37,022 bases of DNA from an uncultured Bacteroidales bacterium (GCA_947165255.1 CAMUZR010000026.1:1-37022); one strand, 5' to 3'; positions 8,939-17,752 are shown, counted from the first letter of the stretch. The notes: generated by a model not told the origin, from the letters alone. A program made the numbers and translations.

Positions 8939-10255
8939 ATGACTCAAATTCCCATACAGAAAGAGGTGATCGATAGAATTGCCCAGCAGAACAAAATAGC
9001 CAATCCTGGCAAAGCTTCTATCCGCGAGATGCGCAAGATGATTCAGGACGTTGAAAAGGAAACCGATGTCCGCTTTGTGAAGATGGAGATGGGCATCCCC
9101 GGCCTCCCCGCCCCGCAGGTTGGTGTTGAGGCCCAGATTGAGGCCCTGCGCAACGGCGTGGCCAGCATCTACCCCGAAATCTACGGCACCGCCGACTTCA
9201 AGAAAGAGGCCGCCCGCTTTGTGAAGAACTTCCTCGACATCGACGTCACCCCCGACTGCTGCGTGCCCACCGTGGGTTCCATGCAGGCCGGCTTTGCCAG
9301 CTTCCTTACCCTTACCCGCTACGATGCTAAGAAAACCAAAGTCCTCTTTATTGACCCGGGTTTCCCTGTACAGAAGCAACAGTGCCGTGTACTGGGTATA
9401 CCCATGAAGGCTTTCGACGTATATGAGTATCGTGGTGACAAACTTCGCGACAAGCTCGAAGAGGAACTTCGTGACGGCGACGTGGCCTGCCTCATCTACA
9501 GCAGCCCCAACAACCCCGCTTGGTTCTGCTTCACCGAACATGAACTTCAAATCATTGGCGAGATGGCCAACAAATATGGCGTGGTGGTCCTCGAAGACGA
9601 TGCCTATTTCCTCATGGACTTCCGCAAGGACTACAGCGTCCCCGGCAAGGCCCCGTTCCAGCCCACCGTGGCCAAGTATACCGACCGTTACGTGCTGATG
9701 ATTTCCGGCTCCAAAAGCTTCAGCTATGCTGGTGAGCGTATCGCCATGATGATTTGCAGCCCCAAACTGTTCAATATGGAGTGCCCCGACCTGGCCCGCT
9801 TCTACAGCCAGACGCAACTCGGCCGCGCCCTCATTTTCGGCACCCTCTACTGCCTCAGCTCTGGCACTGCCCACAGCGTACAGTACGCCATGGCCGCCAT
9901 GCTCAAAGGGGCCAACGACGGCACATTCAACTTCGTCAAAGACATCAAGGAGTACGGTGAGAAGGCCAGCGTGATGAAGAAACTTTTTACCGACAACGGC
10001 TTCTACATCGTCTACGACAAAGATATGGGCGAAGACATCGGCGACGGTTTCTACTTCACTTTCTGCTATCCCGGCTTCGACGGCGTCGACCTGCTCAATG
10101 AGCTCATCCGCTATGGCATCAGCGCCATCGCACTTGACATTACCGGCAGCCACAAACAGGGCATTCGCGCTTGCGTGGCCCTAGTGCAGCGCGACCAGTT
10201 CCCCGACCTTAAGGTCCGTCTGGAGAAATTCCACGCCGACCATCCCGTCAAGTAA
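8939..10255 (+). CDS. PLP-dependent aminotransferase, class I/II fold
   Basis: This 438-residue cytosolic enzyme has the fold type I aminotransferase landmarks: SSPNNPAW (188-195, with the PLP-contacting Asn), VVVLEDDAYF (215-224, Asp to the pyridine nitrogen), and the Schiff-base lysine K259 in ISGSKSFSYAGERIA. A glycine at 113 in TVGSMQAG fits the phosphate-binding turn. The substrate cannot be assigned from sequence; aspartate/aromatic-type or LL-diaminopimelate-type aminotransferases are possible relatives. The N-terminus (about 1-45) is longer than in the simplest members. Codons are strongly biased to C-ending forms, as in serC and serA, suggesting high expression. A strong terminator follows. 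It probably shares a transcript with the PorD-like gene, although the two functions are unrelated. Confidence 0.9.
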   Translation: MTQIPIQKEVIDRIAQQNKIANPGKASIREMRKMIQDVEKETDVRFVKMEMGIPGLPAPQVGVEAQIEALRNGVASIYPEIYGTADFKKEAARFVKNFLDIDVTPDCCVPTVGSMQAGFASFLTLTRYDAKKTKVLFIDPGFPVQKQQCRVLGIPMKAFDVYEYRGDKLRDKLEEELRDGDVACLIYSSPNNPAWFCFTEHELQIIGEMANKYGVVVLEDDAYFLMDFRKDYSVPGKAPFQPTVAKYTDRYVLMISGSKSFSYAGERIAMMICSPKLFNMECPDLARFYSQTQLGRALIFGTLYCLSSGTAHSVQYAMAAMLKGANDGTFNFVKDIKEYGEKASVMKKLFTDNGFYIVYDKDMGEDIGDGFYFTFCYPGFDGVDLLNELIRYGISAIALDITGSHKQGIRACVALVQRDQFPDLKVRLEKFHADHPVK

Positions 10256-10273
10256 GATTGGTTTAGGTAATAT

Positions 10274-10311
10274 AAGGAGGCCCTACCTTTATTGGCAGGG
10301 CCTCCTTTTTT
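10274..10311 (+). terminator. Intrinsic terminator after the aminotransferase gene
   Basis: An 11-bp GC-rich stem (AAGGAGGCCCT at 10274-10284 with 10297-10307) is followed by a T tract. It separates the plus-strand aminotransferase from the convergent minus-strand dehydrogenase gene. Confidence 0.9.
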
Positions 10312-10323
10312 ATTCAAGATTAT

Positions 10324-11256
10324 TTAAAGGCCTAAATATTGGCGAACATGGTCGAATACGATGTTGGCACGAATGTCGAAAGCCTCACGAGAAGCGTAAC
10401 CAATGTGCGGTACGCAAATGCAGTTCGGTGCATTCAGTAGTGGGTGGTTGTTGGGCAGCGGTGGCTCATTTTCATATACGTCGAACCCTGCTCCTAAAAT
10501 CACACATTTTCTTAATGCTTCAGCTACAGCTTCTATGTTACATACGTTTCCCCGTGCTGTGTTGATAAGTAGTGCGCTGGGTTTCATTATCTTCAGTTCG
10601 TTGGCACCTATCAAATGCTGAGTTTCGGAAGTGAGGGGCACATGCAGAGTGACTATGTCGCTATCCTTTAGCAGGTGCTCAAGGCTGACATATGAGGCTC
10701 CGAGTTCCTTTACATCAGGATGTTCGCTGCGGTTGTAGGCCAGCACTTTGCAGCCGAAAGCCTTCAGTAGGCGAATGACCGCAGTGCCGATGGCACCGGT
10801 ACCCACCACGCCTACGGTCTTGCCTTTCAACTCACGGCCTAAATAAATGCCGCGACCTTCGCCTCTGCGAATGGCACCATCAAAGTATGTCACTTGACGC
10901 AGAAGGTCTAGCATCAGTCCGATGGCCAGTTCGCTCACGGCTGTGGTAGAATAACCGGCGGCATTCTGCACTAGGATATTGTGCGCTTTACAGTAGGCTA
11001 AATCTATATGGTCCAGCCCAGTAAAGGCAACTGAAAGGTATTGCAATCTCGGACATTGTTCCAAGACGGAGGTGGGGAGTTTGATGTTAGAGATAATTGC
11101 CACTTCGGCCTCGTGCATACGGGTCGCCAAGGTTGCGGCATCTTCTTTGCGGTCCATATAGTAGTCGAAAGAGTGGCCATGGGCAGCATATTCCCTTTTT
11201 AGCTTTTCGAATTGCTCTTGGCTTATGCCTAAAGGTTCTACACAAGTGATTTTCAT
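10324..11256 (-). CDS. D-2-hydroxyacid dehydrogenase (NAD-dependent)
   Basis: The 310-residue enzyme should interconvert a D-2-hydroxyacid and the 2-oxoacid with NAD(H). The Rossmann motif is GTGAIG at 152-157. The catalytic set of the D-isomer-specific family is intact: R235 (NTARGN), E264 (DVYENEPP) and H284 (VPHIGYAS). The substrate loop SVAFTGLDHIDL (75-86) fits the D-lactate, glycerate or formate-like branch; the substrate is not predictable. It is the third gene of a minus-strand run with dnaA and a flavin reductase, with an 18-nt gap upstream. It contrasts with the SerA-like paralogue in this window, which lacks the catalytic histidine. Confidence 0.92.
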   Translation of the reverse strand: MKITCVEPLGISQEQFEKLKREYAAHGHSFDYYMDRKEDAATLATRMHEAEVAIISNIKLPTSVLEQCPRLQYLSVAFTGLDHIDLAYCKAHNILVQNAAGYSTTAVSELAIGLMLDLLRQVTYFDGAIRRGEGRGIYLGRELKGKTVGVVGTGAIGTAVIRLLKAFGCKVLAYNRSEHPDVKELGASYVSLEHLLKDSDIVTLHVPLTSETQHLIGANELKIMKPSALLINTARGNVCNIEAVAEALRKCVILGAGFDVYENEPPLPNNHPLLNAPNCICVPHIGYASREAFDIRANIVFDHVRQYLGL

Positions 11257-11274
11257 GGTATCTAATAAATGGTT

Positions 11275-11841
11275 TTACTTCTTTTTTTTCACACTGAAGC
11301 CGAAACCTCCAATTTTTTCGCCTAGTCCATAGTACTTGCCGTGCGAATAGGCCAAAGGCTTGGCGTGGTTCAATTGAAAGGCACCTGTACTTTTGTCAAT
11401 GAGTTTTTCTTCGGCATCAATTGCCACCACGTTGGCCAAGAACATGTCGTGGCTGCCCAGTTTACGTATCTCCACTACCTGGCATTCTATGTTAAGTGGG
11501 CTTTCAGATATCAGAGGGGCTTGTACTATTTGTCCTTTTTCAGGGGTGAGGTGCATCTCTTTGAATTTGTCGAAATCGCGTCCACTCCGCACTCCACACC
11601 AGTCGGTTGCGCGGGCTAATCCCTCGGTAGTGAGGTTTATGACAAATTCTCCTGTGCGTTTGATAATATCATACGAGTGGCGCTCGTGTCTGACTGAAAT
11701 ATAGCACATGGGCGGGTCACTGCATACAGTGCCCGTCCATGCTATTGTCAGAATGTTATAATTTTCTGGACTGTCTCCGCAACTGACCATTACGGCCGGA
11801 AGAGGGTAGATTAATGTTCCAGGTTTAAAAGGAACTTTCAT
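11275..11841 (-). CDS. Flavin reductase family protein (FMN-binding split barrel)
   Basis: This 188-residue protein resembles the flavin reductase-like family: NILTIAWTGTVCSDPPMCYISVRHERHSYD (about 29-58, FMN-binding strand and loop), the segment GEFVINLTTEGLA (about 64-76), then SPLNIECQVVEI (about 113-124) and a C-terminal basic tail. Members reduce free FMN or bind FMN as a prosthetic group; the partner is unknown. It begins 6 nt after the dnaA stop codon, so it is co-transcribed with dnaA, and 18 nt before the dehydrogenase. No signal peptide or metal motif is present. Confidence 0.87.
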   Translation of the reverse strand: MKVPFKPGTLIYPLPAVMVSCGDSPENYNILTIAWTGTVCSDPPMCYISVRHERHSYDIIKRTGEFVINLTTEGLARATDWCGVRSGRDFDKFKEMHLTPEKGQIVQAPLISESPLNIECQVVEIRKLGSHDMFLANVVAIDAEEKLIDKSTGAFQLNHAKPLAYSHGKYYGLGEKIGGFGFSVKKKK

Positions 11842-11847
11842 CGAATG

Positions 11848-13296
11848 CTATTCTTTAAATCTTTTTTCCAATTCGTCAATCCAGTAGCGGAATTGCTTAT
11901 CGGTTTCGGCTAGGTTGGCCACAGTTTTGCAGGCGTGGAGCACGGTTGCATGGTCCTTGTTTCCGCATTGTAGGCCGATAATGGCCAGTGACGACTTTGT
12001 CATTTTCTTGGCAAAATACATGGTCAACTGTCGAGCCTGAACTATCTCGCGCTTGCGGGTACGCGATTGGATACTGTCAATTGGAATATTGAAATAGTCG
12101 CATACAACTTTCTGAATGTAGTCGATAGTAACCTCTCGGTTTGTGCTTTTGACGAATTTGTCAACCATCTGACGAGCCAAATCAAGGGTGATGTCGCGAC
12201 GATTGAGAGAAGATTGGGCCATCAATGAGATGAGGGCACCTTCTAATTCACGAACATTTGTATTTATGTTGTAGGCAATATATTCTATTACTTCTTCAGG
12301 CATTTCAACCCCATCGTTTTCCAACTTTTGCTTGAGTATCTTCATGCGTGTTTCCACATCTGGGGGAAGCAGTTCGGCTGCTAAGCCCCATTTCAGTCTC
12401 GAGGTCAATCGAGTTTCAAGTCCTTGCAGCTCGCTTGGAGCCTTGTCGCTAGTAATAATCAGCTGCTTGCCAGCCTGATGGAGCGTATTGAAGATATGGA
12501 AGAAGGCTTCCTGAGTACGGGTGGCTTTATTTGCCCAGAACTGAATATCGTCCACAATCAGCACGTCCACCATCTCATAGAAATGTACAAAGTCGCTTGT
12601 TGTGCCGTTGCGGCCAGCGTCCTGGTATTGTTGCATAAACTGCTCTGAGGTTACGTACAAGACGATTTTATCTGGATGAAGCTCCTTGGTCTTCAGACCG
12701 ATAGCATTGGCCAGGTGGGTCTTTCCTAAACCCACTCCTCCATGAAGCATCAATGGGTTGAATGCCGTTTTGCCGGGATTTTCAGCTACAGCATATCCGG
12801 CTGCGCGAGCCAGACGGTTGCATTCGCCCTCCACAAAGTTATGTAAGGTGTATGACGAACTGAGTTGTGAGTTGATGCGCACCTTCTGAATACCGGGAAT
12901 GACAAAAGGATTTGGGAATTCGCGGCTCTCGTCACGGTTGAGGTTCATGGGCACCTCGGTGGGTCTATTAATGGTCGACTGTCGTCCCGAAGAGGGAATG
13001 CGGGTTGTAATGGGAGAGTCGGAAATACTAGTGTCCATTACTATACTATATTGTAGGCAAGCGTTAGGGCCTAAAGTCAGACGGATGGCGTTTTTCAGTA
13101 GTTCGGCGTAGTTCTGTTCCAGCCACTCATAGAAGAACTGGCTTGGCACCTGGATAATGAGCGTAGTCCCGTCAAGCTTCACGGGAACGATGGGCTCAAA
13201 CCATGTGCTGAACACCTTTTCGTTCTCCTTTCCTGCCAGGTTGTCCTTGATAAAACCTAGGCATTCTTCCCAGACTTGCTGATAATCTTTCTCCAT
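11848..13296 (-). CDS. dnaA: Chromosomal replication initiator protein DnaA
   Basis: DnaA binds DnaA boxes at the origin and opens the duplex. All four domains are visible: domain I (about 1-85, WFEPIVPVKLDGTTLIIQVPSQFFYEWL), a short linker, AAA+ domain III with Walker A GGVGLGKTH at 186-193 and Walker B VLIVDDIQFW, and domain IV with the DnaA-box-binding signature CGNKDHATVLHACKTV near the C-terminus. I choose the ATG at 13296 (MEKDYQQVWEECL) because it matches where homologues begin; an in-frame ATG at 13332 would add 12 Gln-rich residues. The product is then 482 residues. It leads a run with flavin reductase (6-nt gap) and a dehydrogenase. Its upstream region is the 1.1-kb AT-rich gap discussed separately. 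Confidence 0.98.
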   Translation of the reverse strand: MEKDYQQVWEECLGFIKDNLAGKENEKVFSTWFEPIVPVKLDGTTLIIQVPSQFFYEWLEQNYAELLKNAIRLTLGPNACLQYSIVMDTSISDSPITTRIPSSGRQSTINRPTEVPMNLNRDESREFPNPFVIPGIQKVRINSQLSSSYTLHNFVEGECNRLARAAGYAVAENPGKTAFNPLMLHGGVGLGKTHLANAIGLKTKELHPDKIVLYVTSEQFMQQYQDAGRNGTTSDFVHFYEMVDVLIVDDIQFWANKATRTQEAFFHIFNTLHQAGKQLIITSDKAPSELQGLETRLTSRLKWGLAAELLPPDVETRMKILKQKLENDGVEMPEEVIEYIAYNINTNVRELEGALISLMAQSSLNRRDITLDLARQMVDKFVKSTNREVTIDYIQKVVCDYFNIPIDSIQSRTRKREIVQARQLTMYFAKKMTKSSLAIIGLQCGNKDHATVLHACKTVANLAETDKQFRYWIDELEKRFKE

Positions 13297-14384
13297 ATTA
13301 GTTGTTATCTCTTGTTGCTGTTTCTGTATCACTTATGGATTGTTTCTATCCACTCGTTTACAATGCAAAGGTGCAACATTTTTGTCACCTATCTGTGCGT
13401 AAAAATATTTTGCATATTTCAATTTTTTTTTGTAAAGCACTTTGGTGTTTTGCCTATCACTTTTATTCCTCTTCTTCCCAAAAATCTGAAAAATAACCCT
13501 TTTAATTTCCGTTAACTTTTTTCCGCCCTCGTAATATACGATTTTTCTTCCAATGATGGAGTGTTTTTTCCACTTTTTTTACTTTTTCCGTCACAATTGT
13601 TCATATCTCACACAACTCTCTGAAAGCTAATTTTGTATTTGTTGAAAACGTTGTAACTATCAGGTATTCAGTAGTGTGTCCATAATAATCTGATTTTCAA
13701 AAAAGATTTGCGACGCCGTATTTTTCTAATTGTTTCGTTTGCAAACGAATGATTTTTTATTCACACTTTTTGGTTGACAATTTTATTTTCTTCACCTCCT
13801 GTTCCTCATTAGAAAAAAAGATTAAAACAGATTGTCTTCTTATGTGGAATCGCATTTCTTACGCGATGCATATCCTTTCATCAGGTGACCAGCACTGTCC
13901 CTGAGTTGTTCCAAGAGGGCTAATAATCAAAAGCTTCTAAAATACACATGCAATATCCTTTGCATTTTTTCGGGATTGCTTTCGTTGAATTATTAAATAT
14001 GATATGACCTCCTTGCCTAATTACTACCTGCTTTCATCCAATCAGGAATTATCTTTATTTCGAGCGTATATCACCTGTTTTCCACAAATCTTCTGTTCTT
14101 CTTGGGACATGGTTCCAGATACCTGCCTGGCTTTTGTCTCAATCACAGTAAATAATGTTGACTTCAAAATGATGTAACCTTAATTGAAATCGCAGTTAGG
14201 AATACCATTATCATGAGTAAACACCAAAATAAAATAACTTCTTGTTTTCCATGTGGTTGGCAAAGTATTTGATTAATTTTAAAGAAAAATATATATAATA
14301 TTAAAAAAAATGAGTAACTTTGCACCCGATTTTGAAGTTAAAATAATAATAAATATCATCATAAATAACTTAAATTCAAATCAA
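13297..14384. other. AT-rich non-coding region between dnaA and serC; candidate replication origin
   Basis: About 1.1 kb holds no convincing gene. Two exact matches to the relaxed DnaA box TTWTNCACA lie at 13757-13765 (TTATTCACA) and 14078-14086 (TTTTCCACA), both on the plus strand; weaker variants lie near 13392 and 13564. T-rich runs are frequent. Most genes to the left in the first 13 kb point left, and the three to the right point right, as expected beside a bidirectional origin. A near -7 element for dnaA on the minus strand (CACCTTTGCA, 13361-13370) has one mismatch. The origin call is an inference: few boxes are seen and no cumulative skew could be computed. Confidence 0.4.
14315..14324 (+). 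promoter_or_regulatory. -7 promoter element for serC-serA
   Basis: TAACTTTGCA matches TAnnTTTG and lies about 60 nt upstream of the serC ATG. It is followed by CCCGATTTT, so that TTTGCACCCGATTTT (14319-14333) is repeated exactly at the promoter of the barrel protein gene near 30310. No clear -33 TTTG is visible; the upstream stretch is A/T only. Confidence 0.55.
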
Positions 14385-15488
14385 ATGAACAAAGCACATA
14401 ATTTTAATGCAGGTCCTTGCCCCCTGCCTAAAGAGGCTGTCGAATCCACTATCGCAGCTATCCGCAACTTCGACAACACCGGAGTTGGCCTGATGGAAAT
14501 CTCTCACCGTACCCCCGGTTGGGAGCGTGTAATGGCTGAGACCCGTCAGCTCTGGCGCGATCTTATGAACATTCCTGAGGAGTATGAGATTCTCTTCCTC
14601 GGCGGCGGTGCCAGCACCCTGTTCCTCGATATTCCCGCCAACTTCCTCAACAAGAAGGCTGCCTACCTGCAGACCGGTGTTTGGGCCAAGAAGGCCGTGA
14701 AGGAAGCCAAACTCTTCGGACCCGTCGACGTGGTTGCCTCCAGCGAGGATAAGACCTACAGTTACATCCCCAAGAACTTCACCATCCCCACCGATGCCGA
14801 CTACTTCCACATCACCACGAACAACACCATCTACGGTACTGAGATTAAGTACGACATGGACAGCCCCGTGAAGCTGATTGCCGACATGAGCTCCGACATC
14901 ATGAGCCGTCCCGTCGACGTGACCAAGTATGCCTGCATCTATGGTGGTGCCCAGAAGAACGTGGGTCCTGCCGGTGTCACCTTCGTCATCGTCCGTAAGG
15001 ACCTCCTCGGCCAGATTACCGACCGTCAGTACATGAACCCCCTGCCCACCATGGTGGACTTCCGCACCCATGCCGCTGCCGAGGCCAAGAACATTTCCAT
15101 GTTCAACACTCCTCCCGTGCTCCCCATCTTCGTCATGCATGAGACCCTGAAGTGGGTGAAGTACACCGTTGGCGGTCTGGATATGATGAACGCCTACAAC
15201 ACCAAGAAATCCAACATGCTCTATGAGGAAATCGACCGCAACAGCCTCTTCCGCGGCACCGCTGAGAAGGAAGACCGTTCTATCATGAACCACTGTTTCG
15301 TCATGGCTGAGGGTCGTGAGAACCTTCAGGACGAGTTCATGGCCTTCGCCAAGGAGCGTCAGATGGTCGGCATCAAGGGCCACCGCAGCGTGGGTGGTTT
15401 CCGTGCCTCCCTCTACAACGCCGTCACCATCGAGGACGTTGAGGCTCTCATCCAGTGCATGCAGGACTTCGAGAAACTCCACAAATAA
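14385..15488 (+). CDS. serC: Phosphoserine aminotransferase
   Basis: SerC converts 3-phosphohydroxypyruvate and glutamate to phosphoserine and 2-oxoglutarate, the second step of serine synthesis (also used in PLP synthesis in some bacteria). Diagnostic pieces are the N-terminal [11 protein letters not shown] (5-15), [11 protein letters not shown] (37-47), the PLP phosphate loop [10 protein letters not shown] (71-80), and the Schiff-base lysine K191 in [12 protein letters not shown]. The length from the ATG at 14385 is 367 residues, normal for the family. An upstream in-frame ATG at 14310 would add 25 non-homologous residues and overlap the -7 promoter element, so it is rejected. Codon use is strongly C-biased, suggesting high expression. 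serA follows after 83 nt with a hairpin between. Confidence 0.97.
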   Translation: MNKAHNFNAGPCPLPKEAVESTIAAIRNFDNTGVGLMEISHRTPGWERVMAETRQLWRDLMNIPEEYEILFLGGGASTLFLDIPANFLNKKAAYLQTGVWAKKAVKEAKLFGPVDVVASSEDKTYSYIPKNFTIPTDADYFHITTNNTIYGTEIKYDMDSPVKLIADMSSDIMSRPVDVTKYACIYGGAQKNVGPAGVTFVIVRKDLLGQITDRQYMNPLPTMVDFRTHAAAEAKNISMFNTPPVLPIFVMHETLKWVKYTVGGLDMMNAYNTKKSNMLYEEIDRNSLFRGTAEKEDRSIMNHCFVMAEGRENLQDEFMAFAKERQMVGIKGHRSVGGFRASLYNAVTIEDVEALIQCMQDFEKLHK

Positions 15489-15503
15489 GAATTAATTAAC
15501 CAC

Positions 15504-15556
15504 AAGACTCTCTATCCGTCTATTGTCCAATAGAGGTGTAGAGAGTCTTCTTTAAA
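15504..15556 (+). terminator. Hairpin between serC and serA, weak terminator or attenuator
   Basis: An 11-bp stem (AAGACTCTCTA at 15504-15514 with 15539-15549) encloses a smaller hairpin (about 15520-15533) and is followed by CTTCTTTAAAA, a broken T tract. It could lower read-through into serA or stabilise the serC message. Since serA has no separate clear promoter, complete termination seems unlikely. Confidence 0.6.
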
Positions 15557-15571
15557 ATCAATCAAACTATA

Positions 15572-16492
15572 ATGAAAGTTTTAGTTGCTACTGAAAAGCC
15601 TTTCGCAAAAGTTGCCGTTGACGGCATCCGCGAAGTTGTTGAGAAGAACGGCCACACCTTGGCTCTCCTCGAAAAATATACCTCTGTCGACCAGTTCTAC
15701 GCTGCCGTTGCCGATGCCGACGCTCTCATCGTCCGCTCCGACAAGGTCACCAAGGAAGTGATTGACCACGCCAAGAACCTCAAGATTGTCGTCCGCGCTG
15801 GCGCCGGCTTCGACAACCTCGACCTCGCCGCCTGCACCGCTCGCGGCATCATCGCCATGAACACCCCCGGCCAGAACAGCAACGCTGTTGCCGAGTTGGT
15901 CATGGGTCTGCTCGTCTTCACCGTCCGTAATTTCTACAACGGTAAGTCCGGTTCCGAGCTCAAGGGCAAGAAACTGGGTATCCTCGCCTTCGGTAATGTG
16001 GGACGCAACGTGGCCCGTATCGCCAACGGCTTCGGCATGGAAGTCTATGCTTACGATGCATTCCTCACCGCCGACCAGATCAACCAGTCCGGCCTGGCCA
16101 AGGCTGTCGCCAACCAGGATGCTCTCTTCGAGACCTGCGACATCGTCTCCCTCCACATCCCCGCTACCGCCGAGACCAAGCAGAGCATCAACTACGCTCT
16201 GGTCAACAAGATGCACAAGGGTGGCATCCTGATCAACACCGCCCGTAAGGAAGTCATCAACGAGCCCGAACTGCTCAAGCTGATGGCCGAGCGCACCGAC
16301 ATCAAGTACATCACCGACATCATGCCCGATGCCGATGCCGAGTTCAAGGCTTTCGAAGGCCGCTACTTCGCCACGCCCAAAAAGATGGGTGCCCAGACCG
16401 AAGAGGCCAACATCAACGCCGGTATTGCCGCTGCCAACCAGATCAGCGATTTCTTCGCTACTGGCAACACCCGTTTCCAGGTGAACAAATAA
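15572..16492 (+). CDS. serA: Phosphoglycerate dehydrogenase, short form without ACT domain
   Basis: The protein fits SerA, which oxidises 3-phosphoglycerate in the first committed step of serine synthesis, and it sits beside serC. The SerA-type substrate loop RAGAGFDNLDLAAC (75-88) and NTPGQNSNAVAELV (97-110) are present, with an NAD site around GNVGR at 141-145 and R225 in INTAR. At 306 residues it lacks the C-terminal regulatory ACT domain, so feedback inhibition by serine through ACT is not expected. Oddly, the catalytic His is absent: the usual PHxG motif reads TPKKMGAQT (268-276), with K270 where His is expected, and the usual xEPP motif is replaced by DADAEF. I recall the same form in other Bacteroidota. 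A terminator follows. Confidence 0.9.
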   Translation: MKVLVATEKPFAKVAVDGIREVVEKNGHTLALLEKYTSVDQFYAAVADADALIVRSDKVTKEVIDHAKNLKIVVRAGAGFDNLDLAACTARGIIAMNTPGQNSNAVAELVMGLLVFTVRNFYNGKSGSELKGKKLGILAFGNVGRNVARIANGFGMEVYAYDAFLTADQINQSGLAKAVANQDALFETCDIVSLHIPATAETKQSINYALVNKMHKGGILINTARKEVINEPELLKLMAERTDIKYITDIMPDADAEFKAFEGRYFATPKKMGAQTEEANINAGIAAANQISDFFATGNTRFQVNK

Positions 16493-16518
16493 TAATATTG
16501 TTTTTGCTCAATAGACAG

Positions 16519-16547
16519 AAAGGGGAGACGCAAGCCTCCCCTTTTTA
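16519..16547 (+). terminator. Intrinsic terminator after serA
   Basis: A 9-bp stem (AAAGGGGAG at 16519-16527 with 16536-16544) with an 8-nt loop is followed by a T run. It ends only 12 nt before the start of the next gene, so that gene must rely on read-through or a promoter within serA. Confidence 0.85.
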
Positions 16548-16558
16548 CTTTCCTAGCC

Positions 16559-17446
16559 ATGATTTGCATCTTCAATCCCGAACACGACCTCTGCCTGGCC
16601 AACGGCAATCCCCATTATATGCCGCCCGCCTCGGCCCTCCGTTTTGCACGGCAGAGTGCGGCGTTGATGCAAATACTTTACCCCGAAGCCGAGGCCTGCA
16701 TCCCTGCGGCGGAGGTTGCAGCTTTGCCTTCCGACCAATGGTCACAGGTTGTCCCCTGGGGGTGGAACTGTGTTCTGAAGGAGCAACTCCAAGCCAGCGG
16801 TGTACCCATGGCCTTGCTCCCTTCTGATGACGACCTTTGCCGTTGGCGCAACCTGCAGCACCGCTCCACATGGCTTGCGTTGCAGCCCGACAGCCGTGCC
16901 GTCACTTCTGTTTCCGAGGTGGAAAGCCTTCTGGGCGTTCACTCCCAGCTGGTGCTCAAAGCCCCTTGGTCGGGTTCCGGACGAGGAATCCGATGGGTGA
17001 CCGACGGCTTGAACAAACTTGATGTCAGTTGGCTAGAGAAAGTGGTGCGGCAACAAGGTTGTGTCATTGCCGAGCCCCGCCGACAAGTGGCCGAGGAGTT
17101 TGCCCTCGAATATATGGTTTTTGCCGACAAGTTAGCGTTCCGGGGTTTCTCTCTTTTCTCCTCTGCCAACGGGGTGTATCAAGGCAATCTTCTTTTGCCC
17201 GATGAGGCCATCCGCCATCGTGTCCGCTTCACCCTTGCTGAGCAGCAAGCGCTGGAAGACTACCTGCATGCCCACCTCGTCGGACAATACCACGGTCCCC
17301 TTGGGATTGACTATCTCCACACCACAGACGGCCAAAACCACCTCAGCGAACTCAACCTCCGCCACACCATGGGCATGCTCGCCCACGCCTACCTCGCCCA
17401 GCATCCCGAGTCGCAAGGCACCCTATTCCAACCCACAAAGAAATAA
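16559..17446 (+). CDS. ATP-grasp-like protein of unknown function
   Basis: The 295-residue product appears to be a distant ATP-grasp enzyme. The segment LVLKAPWSGSGRGIRW (131-146) looks like the nucleotide-binding lysine and glycine-rich loop, and the late SELNLRHTMGML (about 268-279) resembles the metal-binding acidic/Asn pair followed by Arg. IAEPRRQVAEEFALEYMVF in between fits the family's central strands. The N-terminus (ICIFNPEHDLCLANGNPHYMPP) is distinctive, with an NPEHD motif. ATP-grasp enzymes ligate an acid to an amine, thiol or similar group; substrate and pathway are unknown. It is encoded just after serA but beyond a terminator, so linkage to serine metabolism is uncertain. The assignment rests on motif reading only. 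Confidence 0.65.
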   Translation: MICIFNPEHDLCLANGNPHYMPPASALRFARQSAALMQILYPEAEACIPAAEVAALPSDQWSQVVPWGWNCVLKEQLQASGVPMALLPSDDDLCRWRNLQHRSTWLALQPDSRAVTSVSEVESLLGVHSQLVLKAPWSGSGRGIRWVTDGLNKLDVSWLEKVVRQQGCVIAEPRRQVAEEFALEYMVFADKLAFRGFSLFSSANGVYQGNLLLPDEAIRHRVRFTLAEQQALEDYLHAHLVGQYHGPLGIDYLHTTDGQNHLSELNLRHTMGMLAHAYLAQHPESQGTLFQPTKK

Positions 17447-17450
17447 TATT

Positions 17451-17472
17451 CTCACCTTGTCAATCGGGTGAG
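17451..17472. terminator. Weak hairpin between convergent genes
   Basis: CTCACC at 17451-17456 pairs with GGTGAG at 17467-17472 in the 36-nt gap between the ATP-grasp-like gene and the convergent XRE gene. There is no good T tract on either side, so terminator function is doubtful. Confidence 0.3.
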
Positions 17473-17482
17473 CAACCTTTCC

Positions 17483-17752
17483 TCATCGTTTTTCATCTTC
17501 TTTGAGAACTGATACCCGAACCGATGTACTTGACATTGTCTCATACTCCATCACTTTAGATTTCACGTCAAGCTGTAGCCCGATAGTGTCAAGAATATCC
17601 AGCAAAGTGGTTATCTGTGGGTTCCCTTTACCGCGTTCAATGGCCACAAGCGTGTTGACGGCAACCCCCGAAAGCTCCGAAACGGTGCGCTGGTTCACCC
17701 CCAGCACCGCCCGCCGCTCCCTGATAATCTGTCCGATTTCCTTCAAGTCCAT
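17483..17752 (-). CDS. XRE-family helix-turn-helix regulator, HipB-like, orphan
   Basis: The 89-residue protein is a single HTH_3 domain: IGQIIRERRAVLGVNQRTVSELSGVAVNTLVAIERGKGNPQITTL, about residues 6-50, with the recognition helix near 30-40 (VAVNTLVAIERG). The tail is short and charged. The start at 17752 is set by the domain; upstream codons overlap the promoter. It resembles HipB, yet no HipA toxin gene follows: the next gene is convergent. It is encoded on the same strand as and 158 nt downstream of mcrC, with its own promoter. A perfect palindrome just upstream of the promoter is a likely operator, implying autoregulation. It may regulate the mcrBC genes, but no second operator copy was found there. 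Confidence 0.88.
   Translation of the reverse strand: MDLKEIGQIIRERRAVLGVNQRTVSELSGVAVNTLVAIERGKGNPQITTLLDILDTIGLQLDVKSKVMEYETMSSTSVRVSVLKEDEKR

Noticed and set aside
8795..10153. Long open frame (about 450 codons) antisense to the aminotransferase gene
   Set aside because: It is a by-product of the strong C-ending codon bias of the real gene. The product is low-complexity (Val/Ala/His/Gly-rich) without motifs.
14310..14384. Upstream in-frame ATG extension of serC
   Set aside because: The added residues do not match the family and the codons overlap the -7 promoter element.
14376..15482. Long open frame antisense to serC
   Set aside because: Same codon-bias artefact; serC on the other strand is certain and the antisense product has no family features.
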